In this document: positions 23,486 through 34,212 of the stretch, piece after piece
Numbering within the stretch: the stretch's first letter is position 1
Layout: every line of letters starts with the position of its first letter
Assembly (NCBI RefSeq): GCF_000801105.2
Contig: NC_079511.1
Location: forward strand, 11,462,784-11,526,783
Direction: 5' to 3'
DNA: 64,000 bases
From: Raphanus sativus
Lineage: Eukaryota; Streptophyta; Magnoliopsida; Brassicales; Brassicaceae
Notes under the pieces: generated by a model
Told to the model about the DNA's origin: nothing
The model's input: only the letters and a program-made list of their open reading frames with translations
The model's database searches: none
Position numbers and translations under genes: made by a program

Positions 23486-24557
23486 TCTATTCTATTAATT
23501 CTTCAACATGACCAATTGATGCAAGGTTATATCCAATTATTTATTTATTTTAGTTACAGAAATAATATTGAATAGATTAATAATATTGAATTTTGTAACT
23601 TCCCCTTTAGTGCCAATATTCTCGCAACCACTTTCGTATTATACACATATAGTACTCGACAGTTATAAAATGTATTCAGCATCTGATAATAAATATCTAT
23701 ATGGTCGACTAATATGTACATATAAATTCGGTTATTTTAAATGATTATTTTATCAACATATAATAGCTTGCCTGTTCAGTGCAAATGTAAGAATCTTGCG
23801 TGTTCAAAAATATTTTAAAATTATTATAAAATTAAGTTTTAAATCTTAAAAAATATAAAAATATTATAAGTTATTAATAAAAAAGTAAATTAGTATTCTT
23901 ATTTAATATTATTACTAGATTATGACATGCCCTTTCAAAGGGCGGATATGTTTTTTGTTTAAAATTTTTCTGAAAATTTTAATTTTATGTTTCAGTTTTT
24001 TATAGTCATTTTATAATTATAATTTTTTATAGATATAGGTGTGGTTCAACTATTTTAATAAAATAGATTAAAACCTCTTATTAACCATTTAGGAGAAATA
24101 TTATACCAAGAAAATCACAAATATGACTAAAATCACAAATATGACTAAAATCACAAATATGACTTAAGAACAAAAATATAAAAATTAAATTTCTAAGAAG
24201 ATATAAAACAAAAAATATATCCGCCCTTTTAAGGCGGATCAAAAAAAATATAATCTCCCGATAACCGCAAAATTAAGCGGAACAAATACAAAATTATTTT
24301 TTGCGGATTATGCGGGTCAGACTTTTTGACCAAAAGAAATTGAAATCCGCAGGTTGACGGGTCAGCGAATCAGGTTTAACCCGCAACCCAGTCCTAACCG
24401 AACGTATACCAGATCAATTTTAAATTGCAATTATTCAATAAAATGTATTTTGATTAAGACTTATTCACAAATATAACCATAAAAACACATACAAATATGA
24501 AAATTAAAATTAAAACAAAAAATATACCCGTCCTTTTAAGAGCGGATCAGAATCTAG
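23486..24557 (+). mobile_element. Helitron 2 of a head-to-tail pair
   Basis: Starts TCTATTCTATTAATTC immediately behind the CTAG end of the previous Helitron. It ends with CCGTCCTTTTAAGAGCGG and ATCAGAATCTAG at 24557. Its first 25 bases nearly equal the 5' end of its neighbour. Inside are a reverse-oriented Helitron 3' end near 23916-23945 (CTAGATTATGACATG then CCCTTTCAAAGGG) and a decayed forward 3' end near 24215-24240. The unit is therefore a composite of several Helitron pieces. Confidence 0.72.
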
Positions 24558-24599
24558 TTTATATATACTAAAGTTTAACAAAAATAATTTAGATACACA

Positions 24600-24749
24600 A
24601 TGGCCAAGATTTCAAACAATGGGCCGGACGAGATCACGGTGGGCCTAATCCGGGTCGGGTTAAGTACGGGTCGGAAATAAAAGGACGAACTAAAGCGGGG
24701 AACGAGGGTTTCAGTTTCTGTGTGAAAACAAAATATTGACAGGAGCTCA
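24600..24749 (+). promoter_or_regulatory. MRT4 promoter: site II and telo-box motifs
   Basis: Two site II words (TGGGCC at 24620-24625 and TGGGCCT at 24640-24646) lie close together. An AGGGTTT telo-box in reverse (24705-24711) follows. This pair of elements is characteristic of plant ribosomal-protein and ribosome-biogenesis promoters, so the stretch fits the original MRT4 promoter and start of its 5' UTR. The 3.9-kb MULE now separates it from the MRT4 start codon. Confidence 0.6.
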
Positions 24750-25789
24750 AAGAACCAAGGAGAGTATTCTTATTTGCCACACTTTAAAAAATTCTATTCT
24801 CTTTGCCACACCAAAATTCTAATTGCCACACCTTTTTTTTTCATTTTTCTCTTCTCCTTCTTACCCTCACTATTATATTATTATGTTATTTGTGGTCCCC
24901 CACGTTTTTCTTTCCCATTTTTAAAACATTAAAAACTTGTGGTCCCCCCTCCACGTTTCTCTTTCATTTTTTATAAATATTAAAAACATATCTAATTCTC
25001 TCTCCCTCATAAATCGGACCATAAAGTCCAAAACCTAACAGCCAACCCCACCCTCTCACCACCTCTCTCCTTCATACACCTGTCCTTCCTCTATCCTTTT
25101 TCCCATCTTGCTCCCTTTTCTCCAACCACCATCGAACCACATCTTCTTCCTACAACTTGTTTGGCGATTTGGGAGCCATTTTTAAGGTAAATTCATATTT
25201 TTTTTCACGAAATTTTCATAATAATATACTACTTATGTTCTATGCATTATGAGTAACGAAAAATATGAATGTATTTATGTAAAATTTGTGAGAGTTTTCA
25301 AAGAAAAATAAAAATAATGTTTGAAAAAGATTCTGTATTTTCCTCTATTTTTAACACGATTTTGAAAGGAAAAACATGAAATTTGTTGGGGACGATAATC
25401 TGGGTTGTCTAAGACGTTGTTAGTTGATTAAAAAGTCTTTAACCGATGAAAAACAAAAGTTTTAGGTAAAAATGGAAGTTTTAGGTATATTGTTATGAAA
25501 AGGGATGTTTAAGGGTGATTTTATATATTTCTTCTTATTTTCTACTGTTTTAAAGAAAAGTAATACATTACAGTAGTGGTAGACGATATTTTGGGTTGTA
25601 TAACACCCTTTTGGTCATTTAAAAGTGTTAAATCAACAAAAGTAAAAATTTATAAGAACTACTAGAACTACTGGTACTACTAAAGTGAAATATGTATTAC
25701 TTGTATTACCGGAACGACTATGTACCAAATATCTTGGACAACTGAGATTCTATAAATGGTTAACTAATCATAATTTTATTTTTTTTCAG

Positions 25790-26157
25790 GGAATTATATG
25801 ATTTCTCCCATTACCAGATGAAATTCGAGCGTTGGAACGGACCTCCATCTACAAGACTTTTGTTCGGTATACTATACGGTGGAGCTTTGGGCGTTGGCAT
25901 ATTGTAGGACGATTTATCCTGTGCCACATCAGTCTGAATGGGTTATACCAGATGAAATTCGAGCACTCAAAGTTCTTCCTCCATTATATGTTAAAAAGAA
26001 AGGACCCACTCAGAAGCAAAAATTTCCATCAGCCGGAGAATCTCGTGGACGTGGAAGAGGGCGAGGAAGGGGAAGGGGAAGGAGCAGAGGAGAGAGAGGC
26101 GGACGTTTGTATGAGTATTTTGAGTGTGGAAGTACTTCTGCAACCGCCGAGTAGCAT
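25790..26157 (+). pseudogene. MULE transposase C-terminal remnant
   Basis: After a TTTTTTTTCAG acceptor near 25790, the forward strand encodes the tail of a MuDR-type transposase: ELWALAYCRTIYPVPHQSEW, then VIPDEIRALKVLPP, then a basic/Gly tail (GRGRGRGRGRGRSRGERGG) ending STSATAE at 26154. The block PDEIRAL also occurs in another frame near 25817, which indicates a small internal duplication. A possible leader exon with donor AAG|GTAAAT lies near 25187. The DDE catalytic core is missing. Confidence 0.72.
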
Positions 26158-26770
26158 GAGACTCTTGTGATTTGAACTATGTGTAATATGTGTAATATGG
26201 AACTACTAGTACTACTATTGAAACTACTATGTGTAATATGTATAATATGGACTACTAGGAATTACCTAGTACTACCATGAACTACCAAAAACTACCATGT
26301 ATTACTAAGTGTTATGCATGTTTCTAAGAACCTTAATTTTCTTCATATTATTTATTTTTAGAAGATGTATCTCATATTTAACGTGATTATATGTCCATTC
26401 ATGTGTTTATTTTTTAAAATAGACATAAAATTCTCTTAAAATCTCAAGTTGGTAGAAAAATTCTCATTTCAATAGAAAACATCCTTATACTTCCTTGTTA
26501 ATGTCTTGATGGGAAGACCATGATGAGATGAATTTCTGAAAACACATATTTTCTAAAAACATTTCTTGCCAATGTGTTATATTCAGTCTAAAAATGTCTA
26601 AATGAATTGGTATTATTAATTAATTTAACTTAATGACGTTGTATTACTAAAAAAATGCTATAATCTGCAAAAGTATTACTATAAAGAAGGAAGTATTACT
26701 ACTACCTTGAGTATTACTAAGAGTAAGATAAATATTACTTTAATATTCAAATATGTTTGTTTAATATTAT

Positions 26771-26895
26771 CTTTTCACACGTTTTAGACATGTGTCTTAG
26801 GTTTATTATTATTTTCTTTTCACACATTTTAGACATGTGTCTTAGGTTTATTATTATTTTCTTTTCACACGTTTTAGACATGTGTCTTAGGTTTC
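26771..26895. repeat. 45-bp tandem repeat, about 2.8 copies
   Basis: The unit begins CTTTTCACACGTTTTAGACA and recurs at 26771, 26816 and 26861. The only difference I noticed is a G/A change in ACACGT/ACACAT of the middle copy. It lies inside the MULE. Confidence 0.9.
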
Positions 26896-27157
26896 TTTTT
26901 TTTTATGAAGTGTTGACAGTGTTTTTGTCTTAGTAATACCAATAAACCTAGTAATACAAATTTGCTTTCTTAGAACATGGATTGCCTTGTCCTCAATTAA
27001 ACCAAACCTGCTTCAAGACAATCACAAAACACAAAGCATCCTACATAATAGCATTCAAGCCGAGATATCATCCAAAAAAAAAGTATCCTACATGAGTTCA
27101 CAACAGAGCCGAGATAAATATTATACAGCCAAAATATTTTAAACACTCAGTCTTCTA

Positions 27158-28290
27158 AGCCTCTGTTCTAGGCTTCTTCTTGCGCCCTTCAATCTCATCA
27201 GTATTCCCTCCACGACCTCGGCCTACCATTATCAATAGCCTCTCGATATCCTATAACAACAACATTCAATCAGAACTGAAACACTCAACATATAGTATCA
27301 AATAAATTTCATTATCTCCATTCCCTCAATATTTACATAAACAATAAACATTCAATAACTACCAAAGCTAACAAATTCATTCAATATCTACAAAATAAAT
27401 CATTGATTCCAAACATTCAAGCACTCAATCATTCAATCACGAAAACAATGATTCCAAATCATTGACAACTCTCAATAACATCACTCTACTAATCTCACAA
27501 CCAAACATTTGAGGACTCTACTAAATCGTTTTTAAAAAATAATAATTTAAATAAAAAATATTCAGAATTCAAATAGTTAATTTTTAAATAAATTAAATAA
27601 ATTACTTATATAAATTATTTCCCTTAAATGGTATATATGTTTTAAATTTATAATTTAATAATTAAAAAAATTAAGAACAGAAGTTAAATGCAAATTCTTG
27701 AAAAAGGTTTCCCGCCTACATGACCAGTGTTACTAATTTCTAATTTGTACCCTAGCAAAAGTCAATTAGATTTTCTATTTTTTTGGAAATTTTCTAGGGG
27801 CTACATGTACCCTAACGTGCATTGCACTTGGTTTGGTGGTATATTTTTTGTTTGTTATCAAGAGAGTTGCGGTTCGATATTTAGTATTGAACTATTGATG
27901 GTTTTGTGTATTTTATATTAAAATACAAATATATAAAACTTAGTTTACGTAGGTATTAACAAAAGTAACATGTGGTCTAGTGGCATAGTTCTTGTTTCTA
28001 ATCAAACCAGCCCCGGGTTCGATTATCAAGTTATATTATTTTGTTCTTTTTAATGAGTGGCAGTTTCATAATTATCTCTTCATTTTTTAGGGTTCTGCCG
28101 ATTCTGTAATTTTTATGCGGTCGCCTTGGATTTTCTTCAAAGATTCTTCGGTTTTTATGGGCTTTAATTGGTGTTTACACATCGAATCTTCAATTCTATA
28201 ATGTAAAGTTGCGAACTGTGATCTGTGTCCGTTGTCCAAAGAAAAGAATTGTGACCACAACCGCCATGGGAGAGTCGACGAAGATGATCT
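27158..28290 (-). pseudogene. Reverse-strand gene remnant of the MULE
   Basis: Near the right end, an ATG at about 28266 on the reverse strand opens MAVVVTILFFGQRTQITVRN, preceded by a pyrimidine-rich leader and followed by a stop. Far downstream, an acceptor at about 27252 precedes LLIMVGRGRGGNTDEIEGRK and KKPRTEA with a stop at about 27158. The arrangement, convergent with the forward transposase tail, recalls two-gene Mutator elements. The middle is A/T-rich and lacks coding. The block at about 27720-28110, including two tRNA-like box pairs, may be a later insertion. Confidence 0.4.
27961..28030 (+). repeat. tRNA-like pol III boxes (SINE-like)
   Basis: TGTGGTCTAGTGGCATAGT (A-box-like) and GGGTTCGATT (B-box-like) lie at tRNA-like spacing, but no tRNA folds. 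A weaker pair lies at about 27826-27880. Confidence 0.4.
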
Positions 28291-28722
28291 GATGTAGTTT
28301 TTCGGTGTATGATTCTGTTTTTAGAAAGAAAAGGTTTAGATATAGAGAATATGTTGTGTGAGAAATTGAAAAAGATCAGAGAAAAAGAATGAAGAAGGAG
28401 ACTCGTGAAGAAGAAGATGAAAAAATTAGGGATTTTGATTTTTTTTTTCATTTACTTATTATAAAACTGTTGGGATCCGTACTGGGTATGGGTTTGGGTG
28501 GGTGATCCGATTTGAGTTTGTAATTTCTTAGATTCATTAAGGGGTGTTATGTCTTTTTCAATGTTTCCGATTTAAATATAATAAAAAGGATAATATTTTT
28601 TATTAGTGGGGTAATATAGAAAAAACATATAAGGTACTATGGCAATATAGAATAAAGTCCAAGAACCAAAGCCGTCCACTTTGGTTGCTCTGTCACTTTT
28701 TTTCACTTCATCAGTCTGAGAC

Positions 28723-29772
28723 ATGCCTAAGTCAAAGCGAGACAGACCAGGTCACAACTCCTTCTTCCTTCACTCTTTTGATTGTTCTACTGTCTTGAAA
28801 ACTTATAGCAACTTCGTTACTGAGCTGGGAAGCTCTGTGTGTTTTAATAGCCGCCGTCAAGGGTTTAGGGTCTCTAAACCCCTTTTGAATCTTTATTGTT
28901 GTTGTTGCAGTTACTCTATCAAAGACAAAGAAGAAAGGAAGAGAGCACAAGGAGACTATTGTAAATGGAATCAGAGAGGCTGTTGAAAAATATAATTCTG
29001 TCTACGTTTTCTCTTTTGAGAACATGAGAAACATCAAGTTCAAGGAGTTTAGACAGCAGTTTAGACACAATGGAAAGTAGGTTTCTCTCTTTTGTAAAGA
29101 TTAGCATTTGTTTCATTCAATCTTTGATTTGTAGTTTGGTGATATTGTTTTGGGTTCCTTATTGGTTCAGGTTCTTCCTCGGTTCAAACAAAGTAATGCA
29201 GGTTGCTCTTGGTCGTTCGGCTTCTGATGAAATTCGTCCTGGCATCTTTAAAGCCTCCAAGGTTGTGTTCTCTGCTACTTATATATTGGATCTCTTATAA
29301 TGCTTCATTTACATATTTTAACATACGTTGTGGGATGCTGTTTCAGCTGCTTCATGGTGATGCTGGACTTCTTGTAACAGATATGCCAAAGGAAGAGGTC
29401 GAAAGGTAACAGTGAGGGGCTTGAAATGTATCCCATTGACTTCCTGGCTTAGCTTATTGTTTTAGTAACTGTTCAAAATGCTGAATGCTTTGCAGCTTGT
29501 TTAATGCTTATGAGGATTCAGACTTTTCAAGGACCGGAAGCACTGCAGTAGAAACGGTTTGTAAATAGAATTAATGTCAGCGTTATTTCAAGAACTTTTT
29601 GAGGTTTCCTTTTGTCTTAGTTACTGAACAACTCTGTTTTTGAATTTTGATCAGGTTGAGCTGAAGGAAGGTCCTCTAGAACAGTTCACTCATGAGATGG
29701 AACCGTTTCTAAGGAAGCAGGGTATGCCTGTTCGGCTCAACAAAGGTTTGTAATCTTTTGCCACTTTTAGCT

Positions 29773-29829
<57 letters not shown>

Positions 29830-30178
29830 CACAAGTTTGAGAAAAATGTTAATATCTTTTGCTGATTCATTTATCTAGGTACGGTAGAGTTACTCTCGGA
29901 CTTTGTAGTTTGTGAAGAAGGCAAACCTCTTTCACCAGAATCTTCTCGCATTTTGGTAAATAAGAAGAAGAATCTCTCTATATTCTAAAAAGCCTTTCCT
30001 TTTCGTTTGTTTTCTGAAACTTTGCTTATACTTATGGCTTATATATGATAATAATTTGCAGCGTCTGTTGGGAATAAAGTTGGCTACTTTCAAACTCAAC
30101 TTAGTCTGCAGATGGAGCCCTAATGACTTTGAGCTTTACCGAGAAGGTTTGGATCTCTCGGACGTCGAAACCTCTTAA
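28723..30178 (+). CDS. MRT4: Ribosome assembly factor MRT4 (mRNA turnover protein 4 homologue)
   Basis: Eight exons: 28723-28750, 28911-29076, 29171-29261, 29347-29405, 29496-29556, 29655-29745, 29879-29955 and 30062-30178. They give 229 codons plus stop, with GT/AG and consistent phases throughout. The start is MPKSKRDRP. The product belongs to the uL10/P0 family: NGIREAVEKYNSVYVFSFEN and the MRNIKFKEFRQQFRHNGKFF block form the L10-like rRNA-binding fold, and the C-terminal half has KGPLEQF-type and LLGIKLATFKLNLVCRWSP motifs. In yeast, Mrt4 is a nucleolar factor that occupies the P0 site on pre-60S particles until exchanged in the cytoplasm; the same role is inferred here. By memory it matches At1g25260. 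A (CT)n tract (about 29776-29826) lies in intron 6. The coding sequence is intact, but its upstream region is interrupted by a MULE. Confidence 0.94.
29776..29826. repeat. (CT)n microsatellite in MRT4 intron 6
   Basis: About 25 perfect CT units lie within the intron, a likely length-variable marker. Confidence 0.95.
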
Positions 30179-30470
30179 AAAAGGCCCAAGCTTTTTTTTT
30201 TTTATCAAACTCTTTAAAGTTTTTGTATCGTATCTATCATTCACTTGGATGATGCTTGCTCTTGTGGTTGTATTTGCAGTTTTATGTCAAAGTTTTGTTG
30301 CTTTAGTGTTTGTAGAATACCAGATTATCTTCTTGAGTTCCCTTCTGCTAGTATTCTTGACTTAAAAAATTAAAATACAACATTAGTCTTAAAAGTTTAA
30401 GCCAAGCTTAATTAAAAAAAAGTTTTAAGCTTGGTTTCTTGTTATTCATTCATGCTATCGAATTTTTAGA
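30179..30470. other. MRT4 3' flank with a short hairpin
   Basis: A/T-rich. AAGCCAAGCTTAA and TTAAGCTTGGTT near 30402-30435 are inverted around an A run and could form a stem at or beyond the transcript end. Confidence 0.4.
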
Positions 30471-31140
30471 ATATCCACTCCTAACCCATTCTATCCCACA
30501 GTCTACAAAACACAAGTTCATCAAATAACTAAACCACTAAATGTGATCCACGAGTATTCAAGGGTGACATTTTGTAAGGACCATCCATCTAAATCTTTAC
30601 ACAAGGATTCTATTTTTTAGACTTAATTCATCTACTGACCATCCATCTAAGCATCAGTCGTCCATGTTGTACCTATCTGCTATCCACGACGCGCCCATCA
30701 TATTATACCCATCCACAGCTCAGAATTGGAACCACCAACAAAGAATTTCTGACAGAATATATATTTTAACTAGTTTGAATTTTGTAGAAATTAGACGTCA
30801 TTGGATTACGGATGGTATCTTGAACATGTCATGAACTTGTAAATTGTTTACACAAAAAATCTCTAGCAAATGTGTCCACACACATTATCCACACATACAT
30901 GTCTACGCGAATTTGTCCATCCAAACCTATCCACAAAAATGTGTTCATGGTCGTACAAGGTCATCAATAATAGATTTTGTTTTGAAACTATGTTATCATG
31001 TTTTACTGTCCATCCAATGTGTAGTGTCTCGAACAAAAACCTTATCAGACAATCTACGTAAACCAATGTGCGTGTGTGCCTATTTACATCCATCCACGTC
31101 TATACATCCAGATGTTCATGTCCACGTCATGATATTCATG
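30471..31140 (+). repeat. TCCA(T/C)-rich motif array
   Basis: The words TCCAT, TCCAC and CATCCA occur at high density over about 650 bp (for example CCATCCATCTAA, TATCCACGACG, TGTCCACACACATTATCCAC). The same kind of array, in mirror-image orientation, forms the subterminal parts of the MULE at 45768-47722. This stretch is probably the remains of one arm of a related element. The part from 30671 onward was copied by the tandem duplication. Confidence 0.55.
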
Positions 31141-31170
31141 TAAACATGCACCAAAAAAAATTTGGAAATA

Positions 31171-31210
<40 letters not shown>

Positions 31211-31670
31211 AAATAAAAAGAAAAAATATCATTTATTGTAAAAGTTTATATTTATATTTATATTTATATGTTTGAATATGATTTATTGACAAATTAAATA
31301 TGTAGAGGAATATAAAAGATAAAAATTTGGAAATAAGATATATATACATGTATATATCAAAATAAAAAGAAAAAAATATCATTTATTGTAAAAGTTTATA
31401 TTTATATTTATATGTTTGAATATGATTTATTGACAAATTAAATATGTAGAGGAATATAAAATTTGATTATGTGAAAATATAATAATTATAAAAACTTACT
31501 GTACAGAAAATAAAATTCAGTTTTCATCCAATGCAACGGCTAAATACATTAGTTTCCTTCAGATTCTGGTTACAACTTCTCTTCAAAGATACGGGTGTTT
31601 TGTCCAAATTGACCAATTTGAAGGGTCAAAATATGCCACCAGCACAAAGTGTGCAATTGTATACAGAAGC

Positions 31671-31742
31671 TGCTCTAAAGTGTATAAGAAATATGACAAT
31701 GGGCCCAACGACTAAGGCCCATCAGACTTCAAACGAGACCCC
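31671..31742 (+). mobile_element. Copia LTR tip in inverted orientation (unit 1)
   Basis: The stretch ending TGACAATGGGCCCAACGACT...TCAAACGAG matches, in reverse complement, the outer end of the 5' LTR at 36418-36484. It abuts the copia pol gene that reads the other way. A second copy lies at 33440-33511. A normal element would show the opposite LTR end in the opposite orientation here. Confidence 0.75.
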
Positions 31743-32437
31743 TTATTCCACCCCGGGTGAGCCATAGTTTCTGCAATTGACCTTGGTTCTTTTGTCGAGA
31801 ACTTGGAGGCTAACATCACATACCGAGTGTTGGGTTTGTGAACGCCTGCTTTGGATCTTGTGGTCATCGTGTGTGTGTTCTCAGTTGGGTTTGGCACGAT
31901 AAGAACTGGAGCAACTGCAGGAGGGTCAGGTGGGGCTTGTACGGGTTGTGGGACTTGTGGTTCTTGTGGGTGAGGAGGAGGCAGAGGGAGCAGCTGATGA
32001 TGAACTTGCGAAGGAGCTTTAGACATTGGCTGAGAAGGTTGCCACGCTTTCATTAGAGGAGTATCATATCTTGGGACAAGATGACTGTATTGATCTTTGA
32101 AAGAAAAGATTGTTTCATCGAAAATGACATGTCTAGAGATATAGACTCTTCCAGTAGGTAGGTGGAGACAACGGTATCCTTTGTATTGGGAGTGGTATCC
32201 AATGAAGACACATTGGAGAGTTCGTGGATCAAACTTGTTACTTGCTTGAGCTCGTAGACAAGGGTAACAAGCTGTTCCAAAGACCCGCAAACTAGAGTAC
32301 TCCGGCTTCTTGTGTTGCAGTACTTCAAGAGGACTTAAGCCGTTGAGAACAGAACTTGGTACTATGTTTCCAATGTAAGTAGAAGTGAAGAATGCTTCTA
32401 CCCAATATTGGAGAGGGACTCTACTCTGGAACAGCAT
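31743..32437 (-). pseudogene. Copia integrase/pol fragment, duplicate copy
   Basis: The reverse strand encodes the end of the integrase core and the linker before reverse transcriptase: LQYWVEAFFTSTYIGNIVPS, then RVFGTACYPCLRAQASNKFD and VFIGYHSQYKGYRCLHLPTG. A Pro-rich stretch and AETMAHPGWNK follow, where homology to copia ends at the LTR tip. Reverse transcriptase and RNase H are absent. The copy attached to the rest of the element is at 33512-34206. Confidence 0.88.
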
Positions 32438-32443
32438 GGTGAG

Positions 32444-32943
32444 ACCTATCTGCTATCCACGACGCGCCCATCGTATTATACCCATCCACAGCTCAGAATT
32501 GGAACCACCAACAACGAATTTCTGACAGAATATATATTTTAACTAGTTTGAATTTTGTAGAAATTAGACGTCATTGGATTACGGATGGTATCTTGAACAT
32601 GTCATGAACTTGTAAATTGTTTACACAAAAAATCTCTAGCAAATGTGTCCACACACATTATCCACACATACATGTCTACGCGAATTTGTCCATCCAAACC
32701 TATCCACAAAAATGTGTTCATGGTCGTACAAGGTCATCAATAATAGATTTTGTTTTGAAACTATGTTATCATGTTTTACTGTCCATCCAATGTGTAGTGT
32801 CTCGAACAAAAACCTTATCAGACAATCTACGTAAACCAATGTGCGTGTGTGCCTATTTACATCCATCCACGTCTATACATCCAGATGTTCATGTCCACGT
32901 CATGATATTCATGTAAACATGCACCAAAAAAAATTTGGAAATA

Positions 32944-32979
<36 letters not shown>

Positions 32980-34212
32980 AAATAAAAAGAAAAAATATCA
33001 TTTATTGTAAAAGTTTATATTTATATTTATATTTATATGTTTGAATATGATTTATTGACAAATTAAATATGTAGAGGAATATAAAAGATAAAAATTTGGA
33101 AATAAGATATATATACATGTATATATCAAAATAAAAAGAAAAAAATATCATTTATTGTAAAAGTTTATATTTATATTTATATGTTTGAATATGATTTATT
33201 GACAAATTAAATATGTAGAGGAATATAAAATTTGATTATGTGAAAATATAATAATTATAAAAACTTACTGTACAGAAAATAAAATTCAGTTTTCATCCAA
33301 TGCAACGGCTAAATACATTAGTTTCCTTCAGATTCTGGTTACAACTTCTCTTCAAAGATACGGGTGTTTTGTCCAAATTGACCAATTTGAAGGGTCAAAA
33401 TATGCCACCAGCACAAAGTGTGCAATTGTATACAGAAGCTGCTCTAAAGTGTATAAGAAATATGACAATGGGCCCAACGACTAAGGCCCATCAGACTTCA
33501 AACGAGACCCCTTATTCCACCCCGGGTGAGCCATAGTTTCTGCAATTGACCTTGGTTCTTTTGTCGAGAACTTGGAGGCTAACATCACATACCGAGTGTT
33601 GGGTTTGTGAACGCCTGCTTTGGATCTTGTGGTCATCGTGTGTGTGTTCTCAGTTGGGTTTGGCACGATAAGAACTGGAGCAACTGCATGAGGGTCAGGT
33701 GGGGCTTGTACGGGTTGTGGGACTTGTGGTTCTTGTGGGTGAGGAGGAGGCAGAGGGAGCAGCTGATGATGAACTTGCGAAGGAGCTTTAGACATTGGCT
33801 GAGAAGGTTGCCACGCTTTCATTAGAGGAGTATCATATCTTGGGACAAGATGACTGTATTGATCTTTGAAAGAAAAGATTGTTTCATCGAAAATGACATG
33901 TCTAGAGATATAGACTCTTCCAGTAGGTAGGTGGAGACAACGGTATCCTTTGTATTGGGAGTGGTATCCAATGAAGACACATTGGAGAGTTCGTGGATCA
34001 AACTTGTTACTTGCTTGAGCTCGTAGACAAGGGTAACAAGCTGTTCCAAAGACCCGCAAACTAGAGTACTCCGGCTTCTTGTGTTGCAGTACTTCAAGAG
34101 GACTTAAGCCGTTGAGAACAGAACTTGGTACTATGTTTCCAATGTAAGTAGAAGTGAAGAATGCTTCTACCCAATATTGGAGAGGGACTCTACTCTGGAA
34201 CAGCATGGTGAG
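32444..34212. repeat. Tandem duplication, unit 2 (1769 bp)
   Basis: Second copy of 30671-32443, differing by four bases of length in the (TA)n tract plus a few substitutions. The junction shows the three-base overlap ACC: unit 1 ends ...GAG, followed by ACCTATCTGC, and unit 2 ends ...GAG, followed by ACCAAGCTC. Confidence 0.95.

Larger units (their letters stand above)
25660..26960. repeat. AGTATTAC / ACTACTA motif clusters in the MULE
   Basis: Short words built on TATTAC and ACTACTA recur on both strands. Examples are TACTAGAACTACTGGTACTA near 25660, ACTACTAGTACTACTATTG near 26203, AAGTATTACTA near 26663 and 26690, GAGTATTACTA near 26709 and TAGTAATAC near 26930. They lie in non-coding parts of the element. 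They resemble, with a different first base, the YAGTATTAY motif bound by VANC anti-silencing proteins of VANDAL elements. Confidence 0.6.
24759..28661. mobile_element. MULE (Mutator-like element), 3.9 kb, TSD AAGAACCAA
   Basis: Flanked by the 9-bp duplication AAGAACCAA (24750-24758 and 28662-28670), the TSD length of Mutator elements. The ends are inverted and similar: GGAGAGTATTCTTATTTGCC on the left, GGACTTTATTCTATATTGCC when the right end is read in reverse. The interior has a forward transposase tail (25795-26154), a reverse-strand gene remnant starting near 28265, tandem 45-bp repeats, and many AGTATTAC/ACTACTA words. The transposase core is absent, so it is not autonomous. It sits in the upstream/5' UTR region of MRT4. 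Confidence 0.87.
30671..32443. repeat. Tandem duplication, unit 1 (1773 bp)
   Basis: Nearly identical to 32444-34212. It contains TCCA-motif DNA, a (TA)n tract with internally repeated A/T-rich units (31156-31316 and 31324-31459), a 72-bp LTR tip, and part of a copia pol gene. Differences seen include one base near 31918 (Pro versus His codon), two near 30695 and 30743, and the (TA)n length. Confidence 0.95.

Noticed and set aside
26771..26895. CRISPR-like regular repeats
   Set aside because: Direct 45-bp tandem repeats without spacers, in a plant transposon.
30844..33044. Identical 99-, 76- and 63-codon frames present twice
   Set aside because: They lie in the TCCA-motif array and are identical only because of the tandem duplication; no protein similarity or start context.
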